64,000 nucleotides of DNA from Cohnella rhizosphaerae (GCF_029525575.1 NZ_JAPDIA010000008.1:1-64000); one strand, 5' to 3'; positions 43,949-53,781 are shown, numbered from the stretch's first letter. The notes: generated from the letters alone by a model not told the origin. Numbers and translations are program-made.

Positions 43949-44969
43949 GTGTCCTACCGGGTTGTATTGATCGGCGGCGGCGCGATCGCCGGACATCATC
44001 TGGAAGCGCTGCGGCTGCATCCGGCGTTTAAGGCCGTGGCCGTAGCCGATCTGGCGACGGAACGCGCGGAGGGATGGGCGGCGATCTACGGGCTGCGCGC
44101 GTACGGCGATTACCGGGAGATGGTGGAGCGGGAGAAGCCCGACGCGGCGATTATCGTGCTGCCGCACTTCCTCCACCTGGAAGCTGCCGTCTTCTGCGCC
44201 GCGCGGGGCTGCCATATGCTGCTGGAAAAGCCGATGGCGCTTAACGTACGCGAATGCGACGAGATCATCGGCGCGTCGATGGCGGGGGGCAGCCGCGTCA
44301 TGGTCGGCCATACGCAGCACTATCTGGCCATCAATCTCGCGGCGAAGGAAGTGATCGACAGCGGCCGGTTGGGCATGCTCGCCATGATACGCGATACGCG
44401 CGACTTCCATTATTTCAGCGATGCGAGGCCGGACTGGTTTTTCGAAAAAGCAAAGGCGGGCGGGGGGGATTCTGGCCAACCTTGGCGCGCATTCCGTCGA
44501 TAAGATTCAGTGGCTCGGCGGCGGGCGCATCGTCAAGGTCAAGGCCGCCGTCAGTGGCCACGGCACGCGGGGCGACGTGGAGGGCGGCGGCATCGCGTTT
44601 TTGGAAAACGAGCACGGCCTGCCCGCGGTGCTGTCGCAATCCGGGTATCCGGGCGCGCCGAAGGACGAGACCGAATTCGTCTTCACGGGTGGCATCCTGA
44701 AGCTCAATCCCCGCGAAGGGCTGCGGGTGAGCGACGGCGGCGACTATCGGGAGATCCCGGTGGCGGCGGGCGAGGACGCGTTCAAGCTTCAGCTCGACGA
44801 TCTGCTCCAATTCATCCGGGACGGCCGCGAACCGGCTTGCTCGATGGCCTACTCGCGCAGCGTCGTCGCCGTCATCGAAGAGATCTACCGCTCCGCGGAT
44901 ACGGGCAAGGAGCGCGAGGTGACGCCGCCCCCCGCGCGCGCGCGGGCCGAAAGGGAACGGATCGGATGA
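43949..44969 (+). CDS. Gfo/Idh/MocA family oxidoreductase (frame broken once)
   Basis: About 339 residues after correction. It has a Rossmann motif YRVVLIGGGAIAGHHLEAL and EKPMALNVRECDEI. The G7 run 44462-44468 has one G too many; with six, KAKAGGGILANLGAHSVDKIQWL restores the conserved substrate-binding segment. The GTG start follows AAAGGAGGGAACAGCG, 27 bp after the previous gene. With the ThuA-like protein at 21854, these dehydrogenases recall ThuA/ThuB sugar oxidation, though they are not adjacent. Confidence 0.9.
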
Positions 44970-45070
44970 GACGGGGCGAGCGACCGGCCGGCGGACAGTT
45001 GTCGCGACTGTCGTAGCGGTTGGGCGCGCGGATTATTTCCGAACCACAATTGATAACATATTCATCACCT

Positions 45071-45099
45071 CCGGGAGCGAGATTCGCCCGGGGGTTTTT
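45071..45099 (+). terminator. Terminator of the Gfo/Idh pair
   Basis: CCGGGAGCG pairs with CGCCCGGG around AGATT, followed by GGTTTTT. Confidence 0.75.
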
Positions 45100-45124
45100 C
45101 CGATGGGAGAGAAAGCGATAAAGT

Positions 45125-45252
45125 CGACAAGTAATGCCCTTCAACGCTTCTTCGGCACGGAATATGCCGCAGTTCCGGCAGGTAATGCTGTACAGCGCCT
45201 CATTGTCCCGGAATACGCCACAGACTCGATAAGTAACGCTGTGCAACAGGCG
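45125..45252. repeat. 51-bp tandem repeat, two and a half copies
   Basis: Units start at 45125, 45176 and 45227 (period 51). Shared words are CGAYAAGTAAYGC, a CAACGC/CAGCGC block and GGAATAYGCCRCAG. The pattern TAAT-GC-CTTCAAC-CTT resembles the inverted core of the 28629 cluster. No gene is seen in 44970-45788 other than repeats and the promoter below. Confidence 0.75.
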
Positions 45253-45352
45253 CGACGGCGTCCCATCGCCCCCGCTGGCTTCACTTGCTAACCTTACGAT
45301 AACGTTAGGCGGCAAGGTAAGCGCGAGAGGCATATGAGAACTGCGGGAGTAA

Positions 45353-45388
45353 GCGAAGGCAAGCCGAGCGAAGGCAAGCCGAGCGAAG
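45353..45388. repeat. 15-bp direct repeat
   Basis: GCGAAGGCAAGCCGA occurs at 45353 and 45368, with the first six bases again at 45383. Confidence 0.8.
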
Positions 45389-45411
45389 CTACCGGACCCA
45401 GATGGACCCAG

Positions 45412-45591
45412 ATGGACTCAGATGACGCTATTTCGTAAAAAACGGTGTAATTGCGATCAAATCGGACTGGAGAGCCGTTATTCGCCCAGATCCAGGAAAA
45501 AAAGGTCTTCAACCCCGCAATAAAGGCTCCTGGGTCCGCGAGCGGGCCGCAAAGCGCGATAGGAACAAAAATAAGGGCTCCTCAGTCCGTA
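45412..45591. repeat. Four-copy convergent repeat cluster, same family as 4912-5090
   Basis: The core of the 4912 cluster recurs at 45412-45432 and 45462-45482 (forward) and at 45520-45540 and 45571-45591 (inverted). Offsets are 0, 50, 108 and 159, against 0, 50, 108 and 158 in the first cluster; the centre is again 37 nt. The start of the first copy has been amplified into a 10-bp microrepeat (GGACCCAGAT at 45394 and 45404, GGACTCAGAT at 45414). Confidence 0.75.
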
Positions 45592-45644
45592 CGCTGCGCG
45601 TCATTGCGCAAACAAAGGCAGCAGGCGGCTTTTCTACTTTTACT

Positions 45645-45673
45645 TTGACATTGATAATCATTATCAATAAAAT
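45645..45673 (+). promoter_or_regulatory. Consensus promoter with perfect Fur box
   Basis: TTGACA (45645-45650), 17 nt and TAAAAT (45668-45673) form a near-consensus sigma-A promoter. The spacer is filled by ATTGATAATCATTATCAAT (45650-45668), a perfect 9-1-9 palindrome containing the 7-1-7 Fur box TGATAATNATTATCA. Fur with Fe2+ should block the promoter, so expression is expected under iron limitation. Confidence 0.85.
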
Positions 45674-45788
45674 AGAAACAAATCATGCGCGTTTTGCCGG
45701 AAAGGATGCCGTTGCCGACCATGTATTGCGCTATTCCAATTACGGAACGACAGTATGGATTACGTGCGGGCAAGGGGGGAAATCGCTT

Positions 45789-46511
45789 ATGCAGCCTGAA
45801 GGATTAAACTTGTTGGACCAATTGTGGTTTAAGCTCCGTAGCGCAATTCGGATCGTCGACGGGAACGGCAGTCCGGGCTTGCCGCGTTCTGCCGATGCCG
45901 CCTGCTACACGCTCCTGGCCGTGACTGAGGGAAGCGGCGCGCTCCAGACCCAGGACAATTCGTTGACGCTCGCCGAGGGGACCGTATATGTCGCCGAGCC
46001 TTATGCGCATTGGTCGTTTTTGCCTGACGGGGAGGGGCCGCTTGAACTGTTTATATTCGATTTCGACGTAAAAAGAGACCGGGACTCTGAAAGAATGGCG
46101 GACGGCTCTGCCGAAAAGTCGACGTTTCCGCATGCTTGCGAGCCGTTGCGAATTCCGCCCGTATCGCTCAACGCGATGAGCCGCGCCGTATACGGCAGTC
46201 TGACGTGCGATAGCGGACTTGAGCGGTTTCGCGGCCAGTTCATGTTCCAGGAGCTGCTGCACCGCGTGATGAGCGAGTGGGCCGCGGAGCGAAGCGACGA
46301 GCTTGATCTGGCGCTCGAGCATCTGCGCGCCTACATCGAACAGCGCTACTACGAGCCGCTGACGATCAAACGTCTTGCAGGCTTGTCCAAGATCAGCCCC
46401 CGGCATCTGGTGCAAATGTTCAAAGACAAATACGGCGTCACGCCGATGGATTACGTCCGCCGTCTGCGCGCCCAACGCAAAGCCGAGGCAGCCGGCAGCG
46501 CGATATCCTGA
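45789..46511 (+). CDS. Truncated AraC-family regulator (Btr-like), iron-regulated
   Basis: 240 residues. An N-terminal cupin-type domain (residues 20-110) is followed by only the first HTH (IKRLAGLSKISPRHLVQMFK) and YGVTPMDYVRRLRAQRKAEA. The second HTH, normally about 45 residues more, is missing: the frame ends in AAGSAIS. In another frame just after the stop, the words ILGYWDE remain, a typical part of the second HTH, so the 3' end decayed by small deletions. The ATG at 45789 follows AAGGGGGGA. The Fur box suggests descent from a siderophore-uptake regulator, but no siderophore gene follows here. Confidence 0.75.
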   Translation: MQPEGLNLLDQLWFKLRSAIRIVDGNGSPGLPRSADAACYTLLAVTEGSGALQTQDNSLTLAEGTVYVAEPYAHWSFLPDGEGPLELFIFDFDVKRDRDSERMADGSAEKSTFPHACEPLRIPPVSLNAMSRAVYGSLTCDSGLERFRGQFMFQELLHRVMSEWAAERSDELDLALEHLRAYIEQRYYEPLTIKRLAGLSKISPRHLVQMFKDKYGVTPMDYVRRLRAQRKAEAAGSAIS

Positions 46512-46650
46512 ACGAACTTTAGCCGATTCTTGGCTATTGGGATGAGTGACGGAAGCAGACTTAAACGTTTCTCTTTTTTTGCAAACGTCTTATTCAAATT
46601 AAAAGCCAATTACAATAACAATTAGCCTAAATTTTGCGAGTCGAATACGG

Positions 46651-46680
46651 TACAATAGGGCAAGAATAAACTATCTTGCC
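46651..46680 (+). promoter_or_regulatory. Putative -10 element and operator before beta-mannosidase
   Basis: TACAAT (46651-46656) is followed by the inverted repeat GGCAAGA (46659-46665) and TCTTGCC (46674-46680). The -35 (TAAATT) is poor. The repeat lies where a repressor would block transcription. Confidence 0.4.
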
Positions 46681-46702
46681 TACCGGGATTAGGAGCAAAA
46701 AT

Positions 46703-49148
46703 ATGACGACGTTGTTGTTGAACGGAAGCTGGGATCTTTCGAACGAGCGCACAGGCGAACGCTATCGGGCGGCGGTGCCCGGATTCGTACAGAAGGACTT
46801 GATGGAGCAGGGCGTCCTTGCCAATGAATTCGATACGCTGTTCGAGCCGAAAATCGAGTGGGTGGAATACGACGATTGGACTTACGCCCGTACGTTCTCG
46901 TTAGGCGAAGACGAGCTGTCGCGCGATGCGATCGAACTGGTGCTCGAGGGCGTAGACACGTATGCCGAAGTGACGCTTAACGGCAGAACGCTCGGCTCGA
47001 CCGAAAATATGTTTATCGCTTACCGCTTCGATATCAAGGGGATCGCGCAGGCGGAAAACAAGCTGTCGATCCGCATCGCTTCGCCGACGAAAACGCTCAA
47101 GGAGAAGGAAGCCGCGTTCGGCGAGCCTTTGAATCTATGGAACGGCATCCCTGCGCGGCTGTTCGGCCGCAAAGCGCAATACGGCTATGGCTGGGATTGG
47201 GGCGCCAGGGTCGTGACGGTCGGCATTCACAAGCCGGTATCGATCGAAGCCTATGACGTTGTCCGTACGGACAGCCTCGGCTATGCGGTCACGCATCTGA
47301 CGGATCGCAAGGCGATCGTGAACGCGTCGTTCCAATTATCCGCGGCCGGCACGGAAGCCGTAGAAGCCGCGCTTCGCTACCGGATCTTCGACGGCGAGAC
47401 GGTCGTCGCCGAGCGGACCGAAAGGGTCGGCCTGGAGCCTGGCGTCGGCGCTTACGAAGCGGCGCTCGAGATCGCGCAGCCGAAGCGCTGGTACCCGCTC
47501 GGCCATGGCGAACAGGCGCTGTACCGGCTGGAAGCTTCGGTGCTGGACGAGAGCGGGGGAGGCGGTCGCCGCAATGTCCCGCACGGTCGGGCTGCGCGAG
47601 ATTCGAATCGATATGCCCTACGACAAGCAGGGGCGCAAATTTATCATTCAGGTGAACGGCGTGCCCATTCTTTGCAAGGGCATCAATTGGATCCCGCTGA
47701 AGCTGTTTCCGAATCTGGACACCAGGGAAGAATACGAGGTCGAGATCGAACGCATCGCGGCGGCGAATATGAACATGATCCGCTTATGGGGCGGCGGAAC
47801 ATACGAAAACCACGACTTCTTCGACGCCTGCGACCGTCTCGGCGTCATGGTCTGGCAGGACTTTATGTTCGCTTGCGGCGACTATCCCGACGACGACGCG
47901 TTCAGCGGGCTCGTGCGCAAGGAAGCCGACTACGTCATCTCGGAGTTCGGCAGCCATCCGAGCATCGTGCTCTGGTGCGGCAACAACGAGAATCAGGTAT
48001 TCGTCGAGCGCAGCCGCGCCCGCCGCTTGCACGGCTACGGCGAGAAGCTGTACTTCGAGGTGCTGCACGATGCGTGCGCGGCCGACACGCTTCGGCCGTA
48101 CTGGCCGTCGAGCCCATATTCGCTAACGTTCGACCACACGAAGCTCGAAGGCAACTACGGCGACCTGCACTCCTGGCATGTATGGGGACAGACGCATCCG
48201 TACGAGGAGTACCGACAGGTGAACGGCCGTTTTCTATCCGAATTCGGCATGCAGTCCTACCCTTCGAATCTTCTGCTGAACATGGTCGATCCGAGCTGCA
48301 CGCTGCGCGATCCGAAGCTGGACGCGATGCAGAAGGCGCCGAACGGCATCCAGCGCCTGTTCTACTATACGGTCGGCGATTACAAGCTGCCGGCTGCGAA
48401 GGACGAGTTCGTGTACGTCAACCAGCTGCTTCAGGCGAACGCTCTCCGGTTCGGCGTCGAGCACTGGGTATCGCGGATGCCGGATACGTCCGGCGCGCTC
48501 ATCTGGCAGTGGAGCGATCTGTGGCCGTCCATCAGCTGGGCGCTCGTCGACTACGCCAAGGTGCACAAGCCTTCTTACTTTTATATGAAACGCAGCTTCC
48601 AATCGCCCAATGCGTATGCCAAGATCGCGCCGGGTCTCGCCGAGGCAGAGCTGTACCTGATTCACGATCACGGCGACTTCGAAGGACGCATCGTCGTCGA
48701 GTTCTACGATCTGGGCACGGACAGCGTCGTGCAGTCCGTCGTGAACGAGGTACAGGGGACAGGTCACCGGTCGACGCTTGTCGGCACGTTCTCCGTGGCA
48801 GGGTTCGATCCCGCGCGGACGATCGTCTGCGTGAACCTGTATCAAGGCGAGGGCCTGCTGGCAGCGAATACGTATCTGCTGGGCAAGCCGCATCAGCTTG
48901 CGCTGAAGCCTGCGACCGTACGGACGACGCAAGAGACGCTTGAGAACGGAGATACGCGCTTTACGCTGACGACCGATGCGTTCGCCAAGGATGTCGGGCT
49001 CGTCGATCTCCCCGGCACGCTTTCGGACAACTACTTCGACCTCCGTGCGGGCGAAACGCGCGAAATCGTCCTGAAAGGCAGACTGCCGGAAGGCGCGGAA
49101 ATTAAAGTCGCCTGCTTGAATCAAGTGAAGACAATCGATTACGTCTAA
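46703..49148 (+). CDS. Beta-mannosidase, glycoside hydrolase family 2 (frame broken once)
   Basis: About 814 residues. GH2 architecture: sugar-binding jelly roll (WDLSNERTGERYRAAVPGFV, TYARTFSLGE), immunoglobulin-like domains and a TIM barrel. Diagnostic segments are YGWDWGARVVTVGIHKPV, GVPILCKGINWIPLKLFPNL, MIRLWGGGTYENHDFFDACD, WCGNNENQVF (acid/base Glu in the NEN pattern) and RFLSEFGMQSYPS (nucleophile Glu). The G5 run 47555-47559 should be G4, giving DESGEAVAAMSRTVGLREI. No signal peptide, so it hydrolyses imported beta-mannosides. AGGAGCAAAAAT precedes the ATG. Confidence 0.93.
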
Positions 49149-49189
49149 AATAGCGGCATACAAAACACAGGCCGATTCGGCCGGTCAGG

Positions 49190-49233
49190 TCCCGGAGACG
49201 TTCCCGCAAGGGAGGCGTCGCCGGGATTTTTTT
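49190..49233 (+). terminator. Terminator of the beta-mannosidase gene
   Basis: TCCCGGAGACG and CGTCGCCGGGA form a stem with an inner TCCC/GGGA hairpin; T7 follows at 49227-49233. Confidence 0.85.
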
Positions 49234-49383
49234 GGTTTTTAACCGCTTCCGAAGTCCCGTATTCGCCCGAAATGATAACGCGCGGAAAAATTTACATATC
49301 CAAAATATAGGCCGCCATCCCGGTTTACAAAACCTGCCTATAATGAGTTACAGATCAATCAAAAGAAGGGTGACTGGGCGCAC

Positions 49384-50808
49384 ATGGTGATGAAGAAGGC
49401 AATCGCGGCAACGATTCTGGCAGCGGCTTTGGGAACGGCGGCGGCAGGAACGGCAGGCGCAGCGCAAGCGAGCTCGGCGGTCTCCGGCAAGTCGGTCACG
49501 GCAAAAACCGCAGCGCTGACGGTCAAGCAATCCGTATTCGTCGTCAACTACAACGAAGCGCAAGTACGCACGGTGCTGTCGAACGGCGAGACGCTGGTCT
49601 CGGTACGCGATCTGGTCGCTGCGATCGGCGCGAAGCTGTCGACGGTTAACGGCTATACGACGGTTACGCTGGATTCGCATTCCTTTGCTTTTAAGACGGG
49701 GGTCAAGCAAGCATCGGTCGACGGCAGCATCATTAACTTGAATCAAGCGGCGAAAGTGCTGGACGGAACCTCGTTCGTAGCGGTCAAGCCGTTCGTACAA
49801 GCGCTTGGCGGCACGATGGCGCTGAAGGACGGCAAGCTCGCGATCAACACGATCAAGCTGCTCGCGGGCGGCGAAAATGCACGCTTCGTTAACGCCGGAC
49901 AAGCGATCGTCTCCGTCGAGTCGGACACGAAGCGTACGGACTATCTGGTGGACGTCGCGACCGGCAAGTCGGCGGAACTGCTCTCCAGCGAAGGCGGTTC
50001 GGACCTGGTCGTTGCGCCGGGCGGCGCCATGGCGGCTTATACGGACGCGGAAGGCGCCGTGTACGCGATCGATCTGGCAAGCAAGCAAACGAAGCAAATC
50101 ACGGGCGATACGTCGATCAAGACCGAGCTTGCATGGTCCGCCGACGGCTCCGCGATCTACTTCCTGCAAGGCGACAAGGGCTCGGTCATCGCCAAGGTTG
50201 ACGTAGCGACGGGCACGATCTCGAAAGTCGTGGAAGACAAAGTCGATTACAAGTCCGCGTTGTCCGTCTCGCCGGACGGCAAACGGTTCGCGTACCTGGT
50301 CACGACGCCGCCGAAGGCGACCGCCGACGGCACGGATCTGGACAAGGATACGGTTGCCATCGACGCAAGCGGCGAACAGGTACAAGTGAACCTGTTCGAC
50401 ACGACGGCTGAAAAGCCGGCCGCGGTCGCGCTGACCTCGGCGAAGGACGACAAGCTGTTCGTGGTCTCTCCCGACGGCAGCGTGGTGTACTATGTGAGCG
50501 TGGCGGACGAAAACGCGAACGCTACGGTCGTATCGGTCGACAAGGACAAGAAGACGGCAACCCTGCTGGCCGAAGGCGACGTGGAAGAACTCGTGCTGTC
50601 CGGCGGCAAGCTTTACGCCCTGACGGCAGTGAGCGACGCCCAATCCGCGATCTACGAAATCGATCCGGCGACGGCATCCAAGAAGCTGCTGTACAATGTG
50701 CCGGCTTCGGCATCCGGTCTGGCCGTGAACGGCTCGCAAATGATCATCGCGCTTGAAGACGGCCTGTACGTGAACGCGAACGGCACCTGGAAGCCGATCG
50801 CACGATAA
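49384..50808 (+). CDS. Secreted copper-amine-oxidase-like domain plus TolB-like beta-propeller protein
   Basis: 474 residues. The signal peptide MVMKKAIAATILAAALGTAA ends near AGAAQAS. Residues 60-160 form a copper amine oxidase N-terminal-like domain (LVSVRDLVAAIGAKLSTVNG, VAVKPFVQALGGTMALKDG), a cell-wall-associated module common in Paenibacillus. Residues 170-470 show repeated WSADGSAIYFLQGD / SVSPDGKRFAYLV / VSPDGSVVYYVS patterns of a TolB/WD40-like propeller. The gene precedes pstS by 33 bp. Two TTTACA words (49291, 49324) in the upstream region could be PhoP-box parts; this is weak. A role in phosphate scavenging is only suggested by position. Confidence 0.8.
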   Translation: MVMKKAIAATILAAALGTAAAGTAGAAQASSAVSGKSVTAKTAALTVKQSVFVVNYNEAQVRTVLSNGETLVSVRDLVAAIGAKLSTVNGYTTVTLDSHSFAFKTGVKQASVDGSIINLNQAAKVLDGTSFVAVKPFVQALGGTMALKDGKLAINTIKLLAGGENARFVNAGQAIVSVESDTKRTDYLVDVATGKSAELLSSEGGSDLVVAPGGAMAAYTDAEGAVYAIDLASKQTKQITGDTSIKTELAWSADGSAIYFLQGDKGSVIAKVDVATGTISKVVEDKVDYKSALSVSPDGKRFAYLVTTPPKATADGTDLDKDTVAIDASGEQVQVNLFDTTAEKPAAVALTSAKDDKLFVVSPDGSVVYYVSVADENANATVVSVDKDKKTATLLAEGDVEELVLSGGKLYALTAVSDAQSAIYEIDPATASKKLLYNVPASASGLAVNGSQMIIALEDGLYVNANGTWKPIAR

Positions 50809-50841
50809 TCTTTTTCAAATACGAGAGGAGCACTTATTCCG

Positions 50842-51696
50842 ATGAAAAAATGGTTCAAACCCGCCGCGCTGATCGCGCTCGCGGTCTCCCTGACGGCCGG
50901 CGGCGCATCCGTCGCTTCCGCGGCCAGCTCGCTAAAAGGCAAGATCGTCATCAACGGTTCGTCCGCGCTGCTGCCGCTGACGCTGCAGGCGAAGAGCGAA
51001 TTCCAGAAGCTGAACCCGAAGGTCAAAATCTCGGCGTCCGCGGTCAGCTCGATCGCCGGTCCTCAATCGGTGCGCAAAGGCATCGCCGACATCGGCGCGG
51101 TAGACTGGGATGCATCCGTCGACGTGCCCGGATTCAAGAAGTTCGACGGCCAAGTGGCTAACCCGGTCGCCGTTACCGTATTCGCGGCCGTCGTCAACAA
51201 GAACGTAGGCGTCAGCAACCTGACGACCAAACAGCTGCAAGACATTTTCTCCGGCAAGGTGACGAACTGGAAGGACGTCGGCGGCTCGGACGCCAACATC
51301 GTCGTCGTCAACCGCAAGTTCGGTTCCGGCACGCGCGTCAACTTCCAAATGAAGGCGCTGGGCGGCCAGGACTTCATGACGAAAGGCGACAACTATAAGG
51401 AAACGGGCTCGAGCGGCGACATGAAGACCGCCATCGAGACGACGCCAAACGCAATCGGCTATATCGATCTTCCGTACGTGACCGACAAGATGAAGGCTCT
51501 GTCGATCAACGGCGCCGCACCGACGGAGAAGAACGTACTGAACGGCACGTACAAGGTATGGGGCATCGGCTACTTCATGACGAAGGGCCAGCCGACGGGC
51601 GCAACCAAGGCGTTCATCGAGTACATTCAGAGCGCCAAGTTCCAGAACGGCTCGCTGAAAAAGCTGAAGTTCATCCCGCTGGCCGCCGTCAAGTAA
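50842..51696 (+). CDS. pstS: Phosphate ABC transporter substrate-binding protein
   Basis: 284 residues. The phosphate-binding signatures INGSSALLPL, SSIAGPQSVRKGIADIG and NRKFGSGTRVNFQMKALGG are clear. The signal sequence ends ASVASAASS and has no Cys, so it is not a lipoprotein, unlike most Gram-positive PstS proteins; it may be released or held by other wall proteins. AGAGGAGCACTTATTCCG precedes the ATG. It is followed by a hairpin terminator or attenuator before pstC. Confidence 0.93.
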   Translation: MKKWFKPAALIALAVSLTAGGASVASAASSLKGKIVINGSSALLPLTLQAKSEFQKLNPKVKISASAVSSIAGPQSVRKGIADIGAVDWDASVDVPGFKKFDGQVANPVAVTVFAAVVNKNVGVSNLTTKQLQDIFSGKVTNWKDVGGSDANIVVVNRKFGSGTRVNFQMKALGGQDFMTKGDNYKETGSSGDMKTAIETTPNAIGYIDLPYVTDKMKALSINGAAPTEKNVLNGTYKVWGIGYFMTKGQPTGATKAFIEYIQSAKFQNGSLKKLKFIPLAAVK

Positions 51697-51727
51697 GCAA
51701 GGCCATAACGATCGTATCGCGCCATCG

Positions 51728-51766
51728 AGCCGGCTGCAGCGTCAAAGCGCTTAAGGCCGGCTTTTT
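51728..51766 (+). terminator. Attenuating terminator between pstS and pstC
   Basis: AGCCGGC (51728-51734) pairs with GCCGGCT (51756-51762), an inner GCG/CGC stem is possible, and T5 follows. It probably lowers pstCAB relative to pstS. Confidence 0.75.
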
Positions 51767-51801
51767 CTTTACGTTTTGACTTGGGAGAGGAGATTCGTCC
51801 A

Positions 51802-52764
51802 ATGCTTGAGATGAACGCGCAAAGCCGCGTCATCGCGCCGGCGGAGCTGGGCAACAGCTTGCGCCAGGCCGGCGGCGATCCGCTTGACCGCAGATCCCGG
51901 CTTAAGTTTTTCAATTCGACGTTCAAGATCGTCTGCGTATCCGCGGCCGTATTCGTTTGCCTTGTCCTGTTCGGCATTTTGATCCTGATGTTCAGGACGG
52001 GCGTCATGACGTTCGAGACGGTTTCGTTTAAAGAATTTTTCTTCTCGACCAACTGGGATCCCGAAAACGGACACTTCGGCGCGCTGCTGTTCATATTCGG
52101 CACGTTCGCCTTGACCGCCCTTACGCTTGTGCTCGCCGTGCCGATCGCCGTCCTGATCGCCGTGTTTCTGGCGGAGATCACGCCGGTCTGGCTGCGCGGC
52201 ACGCTGCGTCCCATCATGGACCTGCTCGTCGGCATTCCGTCCGTCGTCTACGGCTATCTCGGCCTTACGATACTGATCCCGATGCTTCGCGAGCTGACGG
52301 GCCGCGACCTGGCCGACGGTCTGCTCGCCGCCGCGATCGTGCTGGCGATCATGGTGCTGCCGACGATCGCCCGCATCAGCGATGACGCGATCTCGGCGGT
52401 GCCGAAAAAATACAGGGACGCTTCGTACGCGCTTGGCTCGACGCGCTTTCAGACGATTTTTCGCGTCGTGCTGCCTGCCGCGCGCAGCGGCATCGTCTAC
52501 GCGGTCATCCTCGGCATGGCGCGCGCGATCGGCGAGACGATGGCCGTCGTCATGGTGATCGGCAACACGCCGCAGCTCGCCGACAGCCTCTTCACGCCGA
52601 CGGCCGTGCTGACGAGCAACATCGTCATGCAAATCACGAGCGTCGAGTTCGACTCCACCTGGAACTATGCGCTGTATCTGATGGGCTTCCTGCTGCTCGC
52701 GATCTCGCTGCTGCTGATCGTCGCGGTCCGTCTGCTCCAGAAGAAGGGAGCGAAGGCCTCGTGA
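51802..52764 (+). CDS. pstC: Phosphate ABC transporter permease PstC
   Basis: 320 residues. Six membrane helices and PstC segments (AVFLAEITPVWLRGTLRPIM, DLLVGIPSVVYGYLGLTIL, RDASYALGSTRFQTIFRVVL) identify it. The ATG at 51802 lies behind GGGAGAGGAG. The stop overlaps the GTG of pstA in GTGA. Confidence 0.95.
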   Translation: MLEMNAQSRVIAPAELGNSLRQAGGDPLDRRSRLKFFNSTFKIVCVSAAVFVCLVLFGILILMFRTGVMTFETVSFKEFFFSTNWDPENGHFGALLFIFGTFALTALTLVLAVPIAVLIAVFLAEITPVWLRGTLRPIMDLLVGIPSVVYGYLGLTILIPMLRELTGRDLADGLLAAAIVLAIMVLPTIARISDDAISAVPKKYRDASYALGSTRFQTIFRVVLPAARSGIVYAVILGMARAIGETMAVVMVIGNTPQLADSLFTPTAVLTSNIVMQITSVEFDSTWNYALYLMGFLLLAISLLLIVAVRLLQKKGAKAS

Positions 52765-53715
52765 GCGACTCCTCCAAAAACGGCGCGCCGATCGCGCCGG
52801 TACCCGGCTCCAATCCGGGAGCCGCGGCCGTTCGCCGCCCGAACGCGTTCGCGAGATCGTCAAGCGCCGCCGCCAGAAACGACCGGATTTTTAACGTTTT
52901 CGTCTGGGCGCTGGGCATTCTCGTCATCCTTTTTTATTCTCGGCCTGCTGTTCATGCTGCTGCGCAAGGGTTTGCCGAATCTGAGCTGGGACTTCCTGAC
53001 CGGATTGCCGAGCGAGATCGAAGAAGGCGGCGGCATCGGCCCCGCGCTGTTCAACTCGTTTTATATTCTGTTCCTGTCGCTTGCGATCTCGATCCCGCTG
53101 GGCATGGCCGCGGGCATTTATCTGGCGGAATTCGCGCCGGACAACCGCTTTATCGCATTTATCCGCATTTGCGTCGAGGGGCTCTCTTCGGTGCCTTCGA
53201 TCATCTTCGGCCTGTTCGGCATTTCGCTGTTCGTGGACATTTTCCACCTCGATCTGACCATACTCGGCGGAGCGGTCAGTCTTGCCTTCCTGAACCTGCC
53301 GATGCTGACGCGCGTGACCGAAGAGTCGCTGCGGTCGGTGCCTACGGAGCTTAAGAACGCCTCGTTCGCGCTCGGCTCCACGCATTTGCAGACGATTCGC
53401 ACCGTGCTCATCCCGGTCGCCCTGAACGGCATCATCACCGGCATCTGCCTGACCGCCGGACGCGCCTTCGGCGAGAGCGCGGTCATCATATTGACGGCTG
53501 GCGTCACCACCTCCGGTGAGTTATGGGACTTCAACCTGCTGTCGCCGGGCGAGACGCTAGCCGTGCACCTGTGGTACGTCCAGTCCGAAGCGATCGTCCC
53601 CGACGCCGGCGACATCGCGCAGAAGGCGACGGCCGTTCTCATTATGATCGTACTCGCGATCAACCTCGTATTCCGCGTGCCGCTCTGGATGAAGGCGCGC
53701 AGGATGAAGGGCTAG
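52761..53715 (+). CDS. pstA: Phosphate ABC transporter permease PstA (frame broken once)
   Basis: About 317 residues. PstA landmarks: LSWDFLTGLPSEIEEGGGIG, GMAAGIYLAEFAPDN, EGLSSVPSIIFGLFGISLF and ELKNASFALGSTHLQTIRTV. The first 50 residues are a cytoplasmic Ala/Pro/Asn-rich head. The T6 run 52930-52935 should be T5, giving VILFILGLLFMLLRKGLP. Coupled to pstC by overlap. Confidence 0.93.
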
Positions 53716-53781
53716 CCCTTTTTCGGCTGGCTCGATCTAATCGGACTTATCGTATCGATCGTAGTCAAGGAGGAATTTATC

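Noticed and set aside
46578-46592. CcpA (cre) site before the beta-mannosidase gene
   Set aside because: TTGCAAACGTCTTAT matches only the left half of the cre consensus.
49291-49329. PhoP box before the propeller/pst genes
   Set aside because: Only two TTTACA words 33 bp apart; PhoP boxes need several closely phased repeats.
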